Origin: Doryteuthis pealeii
Taxonomy: Eukaryota; Mollusca; Cephalopoda; Myopsida; Loliginidae
Reading direction: 5' to 3'
Assembly (NCBI GenBank): GCA_023376005.1
Contig: CM042148.1
Span: 73,839,146-73,903,145 of the forward strand
Length of the DNA stretch: 64,000 nt
A model generated the notes under the pieces. That model saw only the letters and a list, made by a program, of their open reading frames with translations, searched no databases and had not been told where the DNA came from. The translations under genes and the position numbers were made by a program. Position 1 is the first letter of the stretch; the number at the start of each line of letters is the position of its first letter. This document shows positions 42,388 through 52,735 of this stretch, piece by piece.

Positions 42388-42459
42388 TTCTTCTTTTTTC
42401 TCTCTCCCTCTCTTGTCTCTTCTTCCTTCCGTATCACCCTCTCGTGTCTTCTTCTCTCT

Positions 42460-42515
<56 letters not shown>

Positions 42516-42535
42516 TTATCTTCGACTGAATCTCT
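41570..42535. repeat. CT-rich block with tandem duplication
   Basis: CT, TTC and TCC runs. The segment TTACCCTCTCTTTAA ... CTTGTTCxTTTTTAAGAATA occurs at 41690-41750 and 41848-41905. A (TTG)n(TTC)n(TCC)n series lies at 42108-42190. The 214-codon frame here is a repeat translation. Confidence 0.9.
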
Positions 42536-42629
42536 CTTTCCTTTTCTTCTCAACTCTCCTGACACTCTTTATCTTCCCCTTGTCCATTCCATTTCACTAT
42601 TCCCTTTACCTATTCTCTCTATCAAAACC

Positions 42630-42965
42630 GTGACTTCTTCCCTTTCATCAACGCCATCAGCCCCACGACGCCATGTTGTTCAGTCTCCCTCGGCCAATTA
42701 CTAATTCATAGTACAGTTTGCAGAACGTTTATAGCCATCATGCTGCTTGCTTCGCTTGCCCACGTCAATCTTCATTGCCAATTTATTAAAGATTGAAGCG
42801 TCGACTTCGCGCGAGAGAGAAAAGGGAAGCCCTGTGTCGTCCGTTGTTGAATAACGAAGGCAAGGAGCGAAAGTAATATGTCCCCGTGATAGCGCACAAG
42901 GGGGGTAGGGCCACCTCCCGTCGCCGCCTCGTCCGATTCCAGACACTGTCTATAAGTAGGTATGA
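42630..42965. other. GC-richer, CpG-containing unique stretch
   Basis: Unlike its surroundings it has many CpG (GCGTCGACTTCGCGCGAG, CCGTCGCCGCCTCGTCCG) and no repeat match here. It ends GTAGGTATGAATT, which could be a splice donor. Too little to call an exon or promoter. Confidence 0.3.
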
Positions 42966-43198
42966 ATTATATATTTGTGTTTGTTGGATCGGGAATTTTT
43001 AACAATATGGTCGAAGTCAAAGTGGGGACAGTTATTGGCAAAGGAAATCGAAAGTGATGAAGACGGAAAAATGGGTGGGCGTTGCCAACGAATGGGAGTG
43101 ATTGACAGGTCGGTGTGGTGGTATTATGCACTTGATTACGTACATTTAGTCTTGGAGAGATGGCCGGGTAGATGGGTTCAGACGGGGATACCTGGGTA
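42966..43198. other. Unassigned sequence
   Basis: Frames on both strands (74 and 96 codons) overlap each other and lack motifs. Confidence 0.3.
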
Positions 43199-43318
43199 AA
43201 GAGGTAGATAGATTGATTGATATGAATAGTCTGAGATAGATAGGTGGATATGAACACTAATAGATGGATATATAGATGTATGTAAGGAGTAGATAGATTG
43301 ATTGATATGAATAGTCTG

Positions 43319-43359
<41 letters not shown>

Positions 43360-43427
43360 TGAACGCTAATAGATAGATGTATAGATTTATGTAAGGGCTA
43401 GATAGATTGATTGATATGAACAATCTG

Positions 43428-43460
<33 letters not shown>

Positions 43461-44300
43461 TGAACACTAATAGATAGATATATAGATGTATGTAAGGAGT
43501 AGATATATTGTTTGATATGAACAGTGAGAAAGATAGATAGATAGATAGATAGATATGAACATTAATAGATGGATCTATAGATTTATGTAAGGAGGTAGAT
43601 AAATTGATTGATATGAACAATCTGAGATAGATAGATAGATAGATAGATAGATTGATTTATTGATAGAAAGATAGATATGAACACTAATAGATAGATATAT
43701 AAGTGTATGTAAGGAGTAGATATATTGATTGATATGAACAGTCTGAGATAGATAGATAGATAGATGGATAGATATGAACACTAATAAATAGATATATACA
43801 TTTATGTAAGGAGATAAATAGATTTATTGATATGAACAGTCTGAGATAGATAGATAGATAGATAGATAGATGTATGGAGACGCGTGGTGTAACGGTTAGA
43901 GTCGTAGGAAATGAACTCGTACACCCGAGTTCAAATCCTGGACGAGGCTGCTTGCATTTCACATAGCGCTAATACTCTTGGGAAAGGTATGCATCCACCT
44001 ACTCTCCCTCCAGCTATGGGTAAATAGTAGGGCAGACTGGACTCTTTAACCGTGGCTAGGTAAACCAGTTTAGGGGAAGGAAAACTCTAATTCCAACATG
44101 TTAAACCCCGCTTAAAAATGCACCTTCTATCACATCCTGCTCGTGCGAAGGGGTTGGTAAATGTATAGGTAGATAGATAAATAGGTAGATACAAGCACGA
44201 ATAGACAGATAGATAGATAGATAGATACAAACACTGATTGATAGATAGATTGATAGATATAGATATAGATAGATATGAACCGAATGAAATAGATAAATTG
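43199..44300. repeat. (GATA)n minisatellite with about 100-bp units
   Basis: Units start GTAGATAxATTGATTGATAT (43203, 43289, 43399, 43500, 43593, 43715, 43814), continue GAACAxTCTGAGATAGATAG with a variable GATA run, then ATATGAACACTAATAGAT and end TGTATGTAAGGAG. Simple GATA repeats resume after the SINE at 43874-44165. Confidence 0.92.
43874..44165 (+). mobile_element. SINE-B inserted in the GATA array
   Basis: The best SINE-B copy: A box TGGTGTAACGGTTAGAGTCG, B box CGAGTTCAAATCCTGG, full body and GGGGTTGGTAAATG end. GATA repeats on both sides show the insertion is later than the array. Confidence 0.92.
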
Positions 44301-44308
44301 ATATGAAC

Positions 44309-44314
<6 letters not shown>

Positions 44315-44375
<61 letters not shown>
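44315..44375. repeat. (TA)n(GA)n microsatellite
   Basis: TA then GA runs. Confidence 0.95.
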
Positions 44376-44379
<4 letters not shown>

Positions 44380-44595
44380 GGGTGACTTTCTTTTAATCGG
44401 TAAACCTGTGGTTTTGAAATTATTAACCTATAGTAGTATCGATCTTCTATCCGGAACAGTATTATTCCCTCGTAACAGGAAACGAGCACTAAAAGCTCTA
44501 TGTGTCGCAATTAAGGTCTTAGAAAAGCAATTTCATGGTTTTCCCAGTCCAAACCATTATCGTTACTGATGGTATCTTAAAAATAAATATCTATG
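44376..44595 (+). other. Short open stretch, unassigned
   Basis: The frame 44303-44569 is open through the TA/GA runs and then for about 60 codons of ordinary composition (GKPVVLKLL, KALCVAIKVLEKQF). No motif known to me. Confidence 0.2.
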
Positions 44596-45166
44596 CAGTA
44601 GTACCGTGACTTGTGAGTTTAATTTGTTGTTACTAAATGAATTTATTCGTATATCAAATCAGTTTTCCACATTGAATTAAACTGGAAATCTATTAATCTG
44701 TTCGGGCACCCCCACGCAACAAGCACTCTATTTTTGTTACTTTTTTTATATAATAAAAATGGCATTGTATTTTTTGAAAACATAATAAAGTAGAAGATAA
44801 TGAATTGTGTGTTTTAATGAGTTAGTGTTTATTTTCTCATAATAATTTTCCTTGGCAAAAAACAACAACAACATTCTGTTGTACATTCATGATAAACATT
44901 TATTTCAGTGAGTATTTTTTGTGGTCATATTTATTCAAAATAATACAATTAAAGTGATATTTTTAACAGTTCGAAAACAACAATAACAACAGAAACATGA
45001 TATTTCCCATATCTATTTGTATATGTTTTTGGAGAATCAAATGATTTTTGAACTTATTCATATAAGCCCGCTCGTACCTCAAATTTTAAATCTCAACGCA
45101 AAGCAAAATTGTGACTACTCGTAAATTGGAAACCTTGTAATTTGTGGAATTCGTAAATTAAGGTAT
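44596..45166. mobile_element. Tigger-like MITE, diverged
   Basis: The left end CAGTAGTACCGTGACTTGTG and right end inward TAATACCTTAATTTACGAAT are of the same type as 37121-37524. Interior AT-rich. Confidence 0.5.
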
Positions 45167-45180
45167 TATATATATATATA

Positions 45181-45936
45181 CAGGGTCAGGCAAAATGATC
45201 TGACACATTTGTAGGTTTAATAAAATGCAAATGAAGTAAAGAAACAATGATCTGACATATTTGTAGGTTAAATAAAAGGTGAATAAAGTAAAGAAACAAA
45301 AAAGTGTTTTTATTTTCAAAATACATATAATGCTATTTTTGTTCATATAATGCCATTTTGTTTTGAGCCATAGTTGCTGCCATGAATTGGACTGGTGAGC
45401 ATCGCCTTTCATTGTGGAACGTTTATCAAAACAAACGAATCTGTAGCAACACAAAGAGCGTCCGTTTGCACTTCAATCTTGAGACATGAACCCGTACCAG
45501 CTCGAAAACGATCTTGTTATGAACAACTTCAGAGCTACTGGTTCTGCATTGAAACGAAATCAACCGGCCGACCTCGCACCGCCAGAACTCCAGAAATGTG
45601 GCAGCGGTAAGAGCTTCAGTTCAACAGTCTCCACTCCGTTCCACATTAACGCGCCCAGGCTCTTAGACTTTCCGAAAGAAGTTGCGAAGAATTCTTCACA
45701 ATGATCTTCAAATGCATCCATACAAAATGATGTTGATAAACGTTTCCACAATGAAAGCGCGATGCTCACCAGTCCAATTCATGGCAGCAACTGAAAAAAA
45801 ACGAAAAACAATGGCATTATATGAACAAAAATGGCATTATATGTACTTTTCGAAAATAAAAACATCTTTTTGTTTCTTTACTTTATTTGCATTTTATTAA
45901 ACCTACAAATGTGTCAGATCATTTTGTCTGACCCTG
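45181..45936 (+). mobile_element. Foldback derivative of a mariner-type transposon
   Basis: Perfect or near-perfect TIRs of about 60 bp (CAGGGTCAG-x-CAAAATGATC...) with TA on both sides. 45382-45735 encodes, with frame breaks, MNWTGEHR, NNFRATGSALKRNQP and GRPRTARTPE, the N-terminal helix-turn-helix domain (DUF4817 type) of a widespread mariner/Tc1-superfamily transposase. From about 45735 the sequence is the inverted 5' region again (start codon included), so both termini derive from the 5' end. The left terminus also has a 53-bp tandem duplication (45196-45301). The catalytic domain is absent. Confidence 0.75.
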
Positions 45937-45944
<8 letters not shown>

Positions 45945-45969
<25 letters not shown>

Positions 45970-45970
45970 C
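45945..45970. repeat. (GA)n run
   Basis: Short GA run after the transposon. Confidence 0.9.
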
Positions 45971-46370
45971 ATTAGATCGGCTACAGCTACGAAGAATTTT
46001 CGCTTTATATTCGAGTGATTACGTTTCCATATTATCTATAATGTGTCTATTGCATTTCATCCTTTTTCTATGTGTATATTGATATCTTTCAGTGGATGCA
46101 GTAGCTTCGGTTCTGAGCAAAAACGAACTATCTTTGTGGTACAAATAATGTTCAATATATGTGAAATAATATTTGTCATGGAATTAGCCCCAATGCCTCT
46201 TGTTGCCTTCTCTAGGTTATGCAGCAGTGATTCTGCTCGTGCCAGTGTATTTGCGATATATATGCACACACACACACATGCACACAGATACACATACATA
46301 TATAATACAAAACTATTATTGAAAATGATGTAAATATTGTTTCCATGTAAATAAATTTATTCATCTATCT
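45971..46370. other. Unassigned sequence with short CA run
   Basis: No supported gene; frames on both strands overlap at 46043-46333. Confidence 0.35.
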
Positions 46371-46379
46371 ATATATATA

Positions 46380-46876
46380 TGAGTATGAAAAGGTGGAATG
46401 AAAACATCACACAATGCTGTTAAAGAGAAAACAATTTATAACATAATCATAGCTGATATTGATCAATATTTCGATTTTACAAAAATCATCTTCAGAGCCC
46501 GTTTAATCCGTGGTGTTTGTGATCGGAGATAAAAGTCAAATCAGTTCAAAAACAAAAACCTTGATTTTGCAAAAAAGAGAACGAAAGAGAACGAATGTGG
46601 GCATTGCCGTCATATTTTTTGTCGGTCACGACGTTATGTAAACCTTTTTTGTCGGTCAAAATCAAGGTTTTTTGTTTTTGAACTGATTTGACTTTTATCT
46701 CCGATCACAAACACCACGGAGTAAATGAGCTCTGAAGATGATTTTTGTAAAATCAAAATATTGATCAATATCAGCTATGATTATATTATAAATTGTTTTC
46801 TCTTTAACAGCATTGTGTGATGTTTTCATTCCACCTTTTGATACTCATACTGTCGGATTCATTTCCTTTCTTTAAA

Positions 46877-46880
<4 letters not shown>
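46380..46880. repeat. Foldback element P7
   Basis: The arms 46382-46555 and 46660-46852 are near-complementary, from AGTATGAAAAGGTGGAATGA / TCATTCCACCTTTTGATACT through TGATCGGAGATAAAAGTCAA. The right end continues CTGTCGGATTCATTTCC. Each arm has a hammerhead. The centre (46560-46650) is unpaired. Confidence 0.85.
46451..46498 (-). ncRNA. Hammerhead ribozyme candidate, left arm of P7
   Basis: Minus strand: GGCU, CUGAAGA, one extra U, stem II GAUUUU/AAAAUC with a UGU loop, GAAA, stem III AUAUU/AAUAU with a GAUC loop, C (AUC triplet), then AGCU closing stem I. All core residues are present; the extra U before stem II is the one oddity and recurs in the family. The plus-strand copy in the right arm (46729-46775) has G12 changed to A and should be inactive. 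Confidence 0.65.

Positions 46881-46921
<41 letters not shown>
46880..46921. repeat. (TA)n tract
   Basis: AT run between P7 and the next family member. Confidence 0.95.
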
Positions 46922-46924
<3 letters not shown>

Positions 46925-47100
46925 TAAGGAAATGAATCCGACTGTATATAAGGGTAATATAATATGAAAATGACACAAATGTTGTTCAAATAAAGTTTTT
47001 ATTATGCTGATATTGCAATATTTTATCTGTTAAAAATCTTCTTCAGAGCATATTATATTAATAAAAGACAATCTTGTGAAAATTGTGACCGTTTTGTGAT
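46922..47100. repeat. Foldback-family half element
   Basis: Starts AAGTAAGGAAATGAATCCGA and holds at 47003-47052 (minus) AUGCU, CUGAAGA, a weak stem, AAAA for GAAA, a self-paired AUAUUGCAAUAU, C and AGCAU. Stem I (AUGCU/AGCAU) is perfect but the core is damaged. Confidence 0.55.
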
Positions 47101-47560
47101 GGGATTAATTCATCCCGGACTTTTAAGAAAAAGAGAATATTTTAAATTTTAAACAAAAAATCTCAAAGAGCATGTGTCTTGTTTATACTCAGGTGTAACG
47201 GATGTTAGCAAGGAAGATGAATATTTTAGATTTCAAACAAACATTTTCAAAGGGCATGTGTCACGTTCATGACCAGGTGTAACGGCTTTAGGCAAAAAAG
47301 AGAAATATTTGTAATTAATCTTAGTAATTAATTTTTATAAAAGTATATGTTTGGTGCAAGGGCAATAATTCTTGGATCCTGAGTCAAATAATAAGAAATT
47401 TAAAAGAAATTGGTTAGGAAATGTTTGTTTGAATATGTTATATAAACTGAATTTTATGATTTTTTAGAACTAGTTTAGCTAAATGCGGGGATATGTTAAA
47501 AAAGCCTTGTCTTTGGGGAATTGTTTGATGTGTGAGAACAACCCAAGATTCCATAATTCT
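47101..47560. other. Unassigned sequence with a short direct repeat
   Basis: AAATATTTTAAATTT...CAAAGxGCATGTGTC...AGGTGTAACGG occurs twice in a row (about 47135-47205 and 47210-47285). Confidence 0.5.
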
Positions 47561-47804
47561 ACGTTCGTCGGGTGGCCTAAAGTCGGTATGAGCGAATTAG
47601 CGAGGGAATCTATCCCCTTTTCACTAGCGCTAGACCAAGGAGATTATTTTAGCGTCTGAGGTGGAGCACCACACCTATCATCAGCGCCGTACTTTACCGC
47701 ACAGATCCCTGTGCTACTCATAAGCTGAGTTGGCAAGGGCCGGTATCGAACTAGGAACCTTGTGCTTCTAGCCGAACGCTCTACCGACTGTGCTAACCCG
47801 GCCC
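47561..47804 (-). mobile_element. SINE-A, left member of an inverted pair
   Basis: Full length, head ending at GGGCCGGGTTAGCAC on the reverse side. Joined head-to-head with the next copy with no spacer. Confidence 0.9.
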
Positions 47805-47962
47805 TGAGTAGCACGGTGATCTGTGCGGTAAAGTAAGTAGCTGATGGTATGTGTGGCGCTCCACCTCAGACGCAAAAACAATCTCCTTGGGCTAGTGCTA
47901 GTGAAAAGGGGATAGACTCCCTCGCTGATTGGCTGATGCCGACTTTAGGCCACCCCGATGAG
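47805..47962 (+). mobile_element. SINE-A, right member of an inverted pair, head-truncated
   Basis: Begins at GAGTAGCACGGTGATCTG, the body position just after the tRNA-like head, and runs to GACTTTAGGCCACCCCGATG. Confidence 0.9.
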
Positions 47963-48485
47963 TTTATTGTGTATGTAAGTTATCATTTTTGCACCATTGA
48001 AATCGAATGTACGATTTGTATCTAACATTTACTCAATAATGCCTTGGCCAAACACATAGAAAACAACGTAGAATACACTTGATGGGTTATTGTTACCATT
48101 TGTTTCAAAGCAATTACTAGCCACTTATCATAAAGACAATGAGCCTGCACGTATGTACGTGTTTATGTATAAGTGTATGTGTGTTTGTTTGTGCGTTATG
48201 AGTGTGTGTCTATGGTTATTGTCTGATGTTAACGCATGATTGCTGGCTTTTGTACATTTGCTAACAAATTTATAAATGCATTTGCTTACTCCTGATATTT
48301 GCTGGTAGGATGACGTTTTAATGAAAATGTTCAAAATTTACTACATTCAAACATTCTATATTATGGCTTGACACAAACGTTATCCATATCGAAACGGGGG
48401 AAATACTGGCACATATGTACGAATTATAAGACAGAAGCCACTCCGCTCTCCCAAATGATTGACGGTGATATTTCCCATTTGGTAT
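47963..48485. other. Unassigned sequence
   Basis: Short frames only. Confidence 0.35.
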
Positions 48486-48497
48486 CCAACTTTAGAA

Positions 48498-48513
48498 ATA
48501 TATATATATATCA

Positions 48514-48598
<85 letters not shown>

Positions 48599-48652
48599 TA
48601 TATATATATATTATATTAAATATATTATATAAATATATATATTATATATATA
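48498..48652. repeat. (TA)n tracts
   Basis: Long AT run with a few TAT interruptions. Confidence 0.95.
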
Positions 48653-48654
48653 AG

Positions 48655-49030
48655 TTAAGAGTAAGGAAATGAATCCGACGGTATAAGTATAGATAAAAGG
48701 ATATAAAAACACACAATGCTGTTAAAATGAAAATATTTTATATCATATTCATAGCTAATATCGAACAATATTTCGATTTATAAAAATCATCATCAGAGCT
48801 TGTTATTAAATCCGGACTCGTCGAGAGAGAAGCAGAAAATAATTAAAATAATTTTTGTTTTGAATTTAAATTATTTTCTGCTTCTCTCTCGACGGGTCCG
48901 GATTAAAAACAAGCTCTGAAGGTGATTTTTATAAATCGAAATATTGTTCAATATTAGCTATGAATATGATATAAAATATTTTCATTTTAACAGCATTGTG
49001 TGTTTTCATATCCTTTTATCTATTTATCTT
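48655..49030. repeat. Foldback element P8
   Basis: The arms 48680-48858 and 48862-49025 are near-complementary. Left boundary GTAAGGAAATGAATCCGACG. The innermost part includes AAATTATTTTCTGCTTCTCT and its complement. Confidence 0.85.
48753..48800 (-). ncRNA. Hammerhead ribozyme candidate, left arm of P8
   Basis: Minus strand: AGCU, CUGAUGA, one extra U, stem II GAUUU/AAAUC, GAAA, stem III AUAUU/GAUAU with a GUUC loop, U (AUU triplet), AGCU. Core intact. The right-arm copy (48912-48959, plus) has A9 changed to G. Confidence 0.65.
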
Positions 49031-49032
49031 TG

Positions 49033-49112
49033 CTGCTACATATGCGAAGGTCTATATTGAAACCGGTACCTTTTGGTTCCCAGGCCGATGCTCTAATTAC
49101 TGAACTAATGAT
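49033..49112 (-). mobile_element. SINE-A head fragment
   Basis: The minus strand gives TTAGTTCAGTAATTAGAGCA and CGGTTTCAATATAGACC, the tRNA-like head only. Confidence 0.6.
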
Positions 49113-49194
49113 ACATTTTTGTAAAGCAGAAATGTTGAAATATTATCTTGATTGTACAAATCCCCAGATATACTTATTTTTTTCTATTTAACAT

Positions 49195-49357
49195 CGGCCT
49201 AGAAATCACAAGGTTCCAGGTTTAATATAGACCTTCGCATAAGTAGCAAAGTTTGGATCTGTGCGCCAAAGTGGGGACTGATGGTAAGTGTAGGGCTCCA
49301 CCTCAGACGCAAAAAACAGTCTATCTGGTCTAGCTCTAGTGAAAAGAGATAGACTCT
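49195..49357 (+). mobile_element. SINE-A, diverged
   Basis: CGGCCTAGAAATCACAAGG to AGATAGACTCTCTTTAACC. Head partly missing. Shares ATATAGACCTTCGCAT with 49033-49112, so the two are inverted relatives. Confidence 0.75.
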
Positions 49358-49440
49358 CTTTAACCTATAGACGGGACCCAAATAGGTACTACCACTCCGG
49401 GATAGGGAGGACTTGGGAGTAATGGCGATAAATGGGGATA
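49357..49440 (-). repeat. R1 3' part (first segment of a split copy)
   Basis: AACCTATAGACGGGACCC and TACTACCACTCCGGG. It resumes at 49980. Confidence 0.65.
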
Positions 49441-49474
49441 TTTATCTTTTTACTAAGCATTTCGTTATAATCCA

Positions 49475-49535
49475 AGTGGTGCAGCCATACAGTAGCACTG
49501 GCATGTGCAGCCATACAGTAGCACTTTTTACCTTT
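49475..49535 (-). pseudogene. LINE C-terminal scrap with tandem duplication
   Basis: GTGCAGCCATACAGTAGCAC occurs twice in a row. On the minus strand it gives VLLYGCT twice, the landmark of the 39478-39905 LINE. Confidence 0.55.
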
Positions 49536-49979
49536 GAATAAGGACAAATATGAAATATCAATTTAAAAGCAGTGAACCCTCGTATTAAATGTAGGAAATG
49601 AAAATAGAATTTTCAGGTTTCTTTAGATCTATATTTTCAGACCTCAGGGGCATCAACAACTGACCTTGATTCTACCCCCCTTTAATTGGAAGGATAAGAT
49701 GCAGCCTGGGGAGGCGTGCATCTTAAACTAGATATTTGCTTCTTTTTTGTTTGTTTTGTTTATTTTGGGGGGTTGGGGGTTGTTATTTTTCTTTTTCACC
49801 AAAGGCCAAGAAATATCTGGGAACTGTCTTGTCCCAAAAAATATTGATTGAGTTCAACTACTGATGTATTTTATATTCAGTTGTTTTATGCTGGAGACGT
49901 TTTGTAGGGTACTCAATTTTTTTAAAACATATCTTTTAAAACAATTTTTTTAAAACATATCTTTTAAAACTTATTATCA
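49536..49979. other. Unassigned sequence inside the split R1
   Basis: No feature recognised; a 26-bp direct repeat (AAAACATATCTTTTAAAAC) lies at 49925-49970. Confidence 0.4.
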
Positions 49980-50345
49980 GTGTGAACCTGGGAGTAATGT
50001 CGATGGAGGGGTACTCCACATTCTCCCAGAGCTTTAACATTGGTATTTCACCACTAGATGCAGTTTAACATCATACCCAGGGTACTTAGATCTTCAGCAC
50101 TGCCTTTTAGTATATATATGATAAAAAGGGTTGGGGTTTGCCATAAATGCAATATGGTAGGGATATTTGGAGAGGTGCTAGGGTTTGACAATCGATCGGA
50201 GGGGGCTCTCTATCTAGCCTAAGTAAGGGCCAATGTGGAGTTATGCATGTTATGATCTGCTCAGCCACCAATATTCTGTCCTTAGACAACACGGGTCATC
50301 ACCCAGAGCCAACAGCTAGCCCCATTGCACAGGGACAGTCGGTGT
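49980..50345 (-). repeat. R1 5' part (second segment of a split copy)
   Basis: GGGAGTAATGTCGATGGAGG to CCCCATTGCACAGGGAC. About 540 bp separates it from the first segment. Confidence 0.65.
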
Positions 50346-50461
50346 AAAAAAAGGTATAGGTAGAGAGAGTGGAAAGAAAAGAAATAATGAATGAAGATGA
50401 ACAAAGGCTATCAGTTAAACTGGAGAGAGAGAGAGAGAGAGATCATTGTTATAAAATATAT

Positions 50462-50789
50462 ACCGTATTTCTCGGCATATAGGACGCACTTTTTCCAAAA
50501 CTTTGGTTCAAAAAATTGCCCTGCGTCTTATACATCGTATGTAAAGTTTGAGACCTCCCGTAGGCCTAGTCTAATCTTCTCTATGAAGCTCACTAACCCA
50601 GCTTACGCTCAGTACTTTTACCAACCCTAAACTCCATTCATCCTTATTTTATTGCTGGTATTGTTATAATCAAGGTTAACGGGAGCAATATATGCTTAAA
50701 TACGCTAAAAACTTTTTTTTCCTGAATCTGACCTGCTGAAATTGGGGTGCAGCTTATATGCCCGTGCGTCATATGCCGTCAAATACGGT
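50462..50789. mobile_element. MITE with ACCGTATTT termini
   Basis: The left end ACCGTATTTCTCGGCATATA and right end inward ACCGTATTTGACGGCATATG are TIRs of about 30 bp, flanked by TA. Non-coding interior of about 330 bp. Confidence 0.75.
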
Positions 50790-50801
50790 AATTATTTTTC
50801 T

Positions 50802-50904
<103 letters not shown>

Positions 50905-50999
50905 CTATCCAATATCTATCAACACTGAAAATTTGTTAGCATATTTAAAAAGAACATGAAAATATTCGATTACAATAGAAAATGAGATAGAAAGTATTG

Positions 51000-51183
51000 T
51001 ACAGCTTGAATGAAAAAAAATTAAACATCGACGAAGTGATGGCACTATACCCATAGAAAAAACATGGACTGCCATAGACGGATCATTGACCATAGGGAAA
51101 TCTGGTCTCTCGGATACTATACAGCGAGAATTCTTCCAAGTATCAGTGTTAATGTATGGCTGCACCTCTTGGACATTTAACAA
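51000..51183 (+). pseudogene. LINE ORF2 C-terminal fragment
   Basis: REFFQVSVLMYGCTSWTFNK at about 51118-51176 follows DGSLTIGKSGLSDTI. Same landmark as 39478-39905. Cut off after RFE by the SINE-B insertion zone. Confidence 0.6.
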
Positions 51184-51217
51184 ACGATTTGAAATACATT
51201 CCCATATATATGTATAT

Positions 51218-51686
51218 TTACCAACCGCTTCGCACGAGCAGGATGTGTCACAAGGTCAATTTCTTTAGCGGAGTTTAACAGGTTCGAATTCAAAGTTTTC
51301 CGTCTTCTAGACTGGTTACTTGGCCTAGGTTAAGGAGCCCATTCCGCCCTACTATTTATCCATAGCTGGGGAGAGTAGGTGGATGAATACCTTTCTCAAG
51401 GTTATTAGTTCTATGGAAACGCAAACTGCCTCGTCCAGGACTTGAACTCGTGTCGACGAGTCCATTTGGGGGAGAGTAGGTGGATGAATACCTTTCTCAA
51501 GTTTTCTATGGAAACGCAAACTGCCTCGTCCAGGACTTGAACTCGTGTCGACGAGTCCATTTGGGGAGAGTAGGTGGATGAATACCTTTCTCAAGTTTTC
51601 TATGGAAACGCAAACTGCCTCGTCCAGGACTTGAACTCGTGTCGGCGAGTCCATTTCCTCTAACCATTACACAACGTATCTCCAAA
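51218..51686 (-). mobile_element. SINE-B with internal triplication
   Basis: Minus-strand copy in which the segment from the middle of the body to the B box is present three times: 51368-51467, 51468-51562 and 51563-51656 (GGGGAGAGTAGGTGGATGAA ... GTCGxCGAGTCCATTT). The first unit is about 5 bp longer. The triplicated part includes the B box but not the A box, which remains once at the right end. Confidence 0.92.
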
Positions 51687-51796
51687 CAAATGAGGTGAAT
51701 CGATTTGAAAAAAGGCTATGTTCTCATATAGCTTTTTTTAAAATCGTTACAATTTGCTGCATTCTGTACGACCACTTACCACCTATCACACAAACT

Positions 51797-52735
51797 AACT
51801 GTTACGATTTTTGTGGCCATGCTTTAGGCTTCAAGCAAGAGTGCTCGTCCAGCAGAGATCCTTTGTGTTAAGCAGAGCGCGATCCTTAGTTAAGAATCCT
51901 TTGGTTGTTCCTTAGTGCTCCTCAATCTTGCAGGTCCTTCGTCAATGATTGTAAATGGATGTCTGTCAGTATCACCAATTAAGTAGTTAACCAATCACAA
52001 TGTGGAACATGTCAAACACCTTTGACAGTTAAAGACTTATTCATGGAATGCAGGTTTTTTGCTCACATCAGAAACCATTATTTTAAAGCAAACAATATGA
52101 ACGATCTATTTGAAAATGTTAACATGGAGGATATTCTCTATTTTTTTGAGGAAATAAAATTATACCATAGAATATAGACATGAAACAAATCAATACCATA
52201 CAACATAATCCCCAATAATGCTAACACATTGTTAAAACCAATTACTAAAAAGTATAAATATAAATACACGATATGTATAACTTCCTAACCGTTAAGCATG
52301 GTCTAACCCCAGACGGGTTGATATGCCGTTAAAATCAATAAACAAACAAACAAACAAGCTATTATGCTCAGACTAATGCCTTTGGGAAAGGTATGACTTA
52401 CCTCATCCTCCAGCTCTGGATTAATTAATATCAATACTTTTCTTCTACAATTATCCATTTAGAATTAAGATAACCCACGAAGGCTGATATACCATTAAAC
52501 AAAACAAAAAGCTAAAAAAAAAATGCTCTTCTAGGATTTCTTACGTATTAATTTCAATCATACAAATTTACATATAGTTCAATGTTGGCAATATAATGGT
52601 TTGCCAGATAAATTAGTAGGCCATTTATAGTGAGGGCTGTTCATTGGCTAAGGTTTAAACCACGTGACCTCGCTTAGTCTATAAATTTAAGTGGTAGATT
52701 GCAGCACGGCTTATATGCACAAATAATCCAACACA
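51797..52735 (+). mobile_element. R5 LTR-like element
   Basis: TGTTACGATTTTTGTGGCC at the left and AATAATCCAACA at the right (TG...CA). GTCTATAAATTTAAG lies about 65 bp before the right end. The interior contains R1-type tails at 52300-52365 and 52465-52510 and a SINE-B scrap at 52370-52432, so the middle is probably composite. No TSD. Confidence 0.45.

Noticed and set aside
41885..42529. 214-codon open frame, the longest in the window
   Set aside because: Made of CT, TTC and TCC runs; no globular sequence.
43199..43860. CRISPR-like array
   Set aside because: Spacing looks regular, but the 'spacers' are the same sequence in each unit; it is a GATA minisatellite in a eukaryotic genome.
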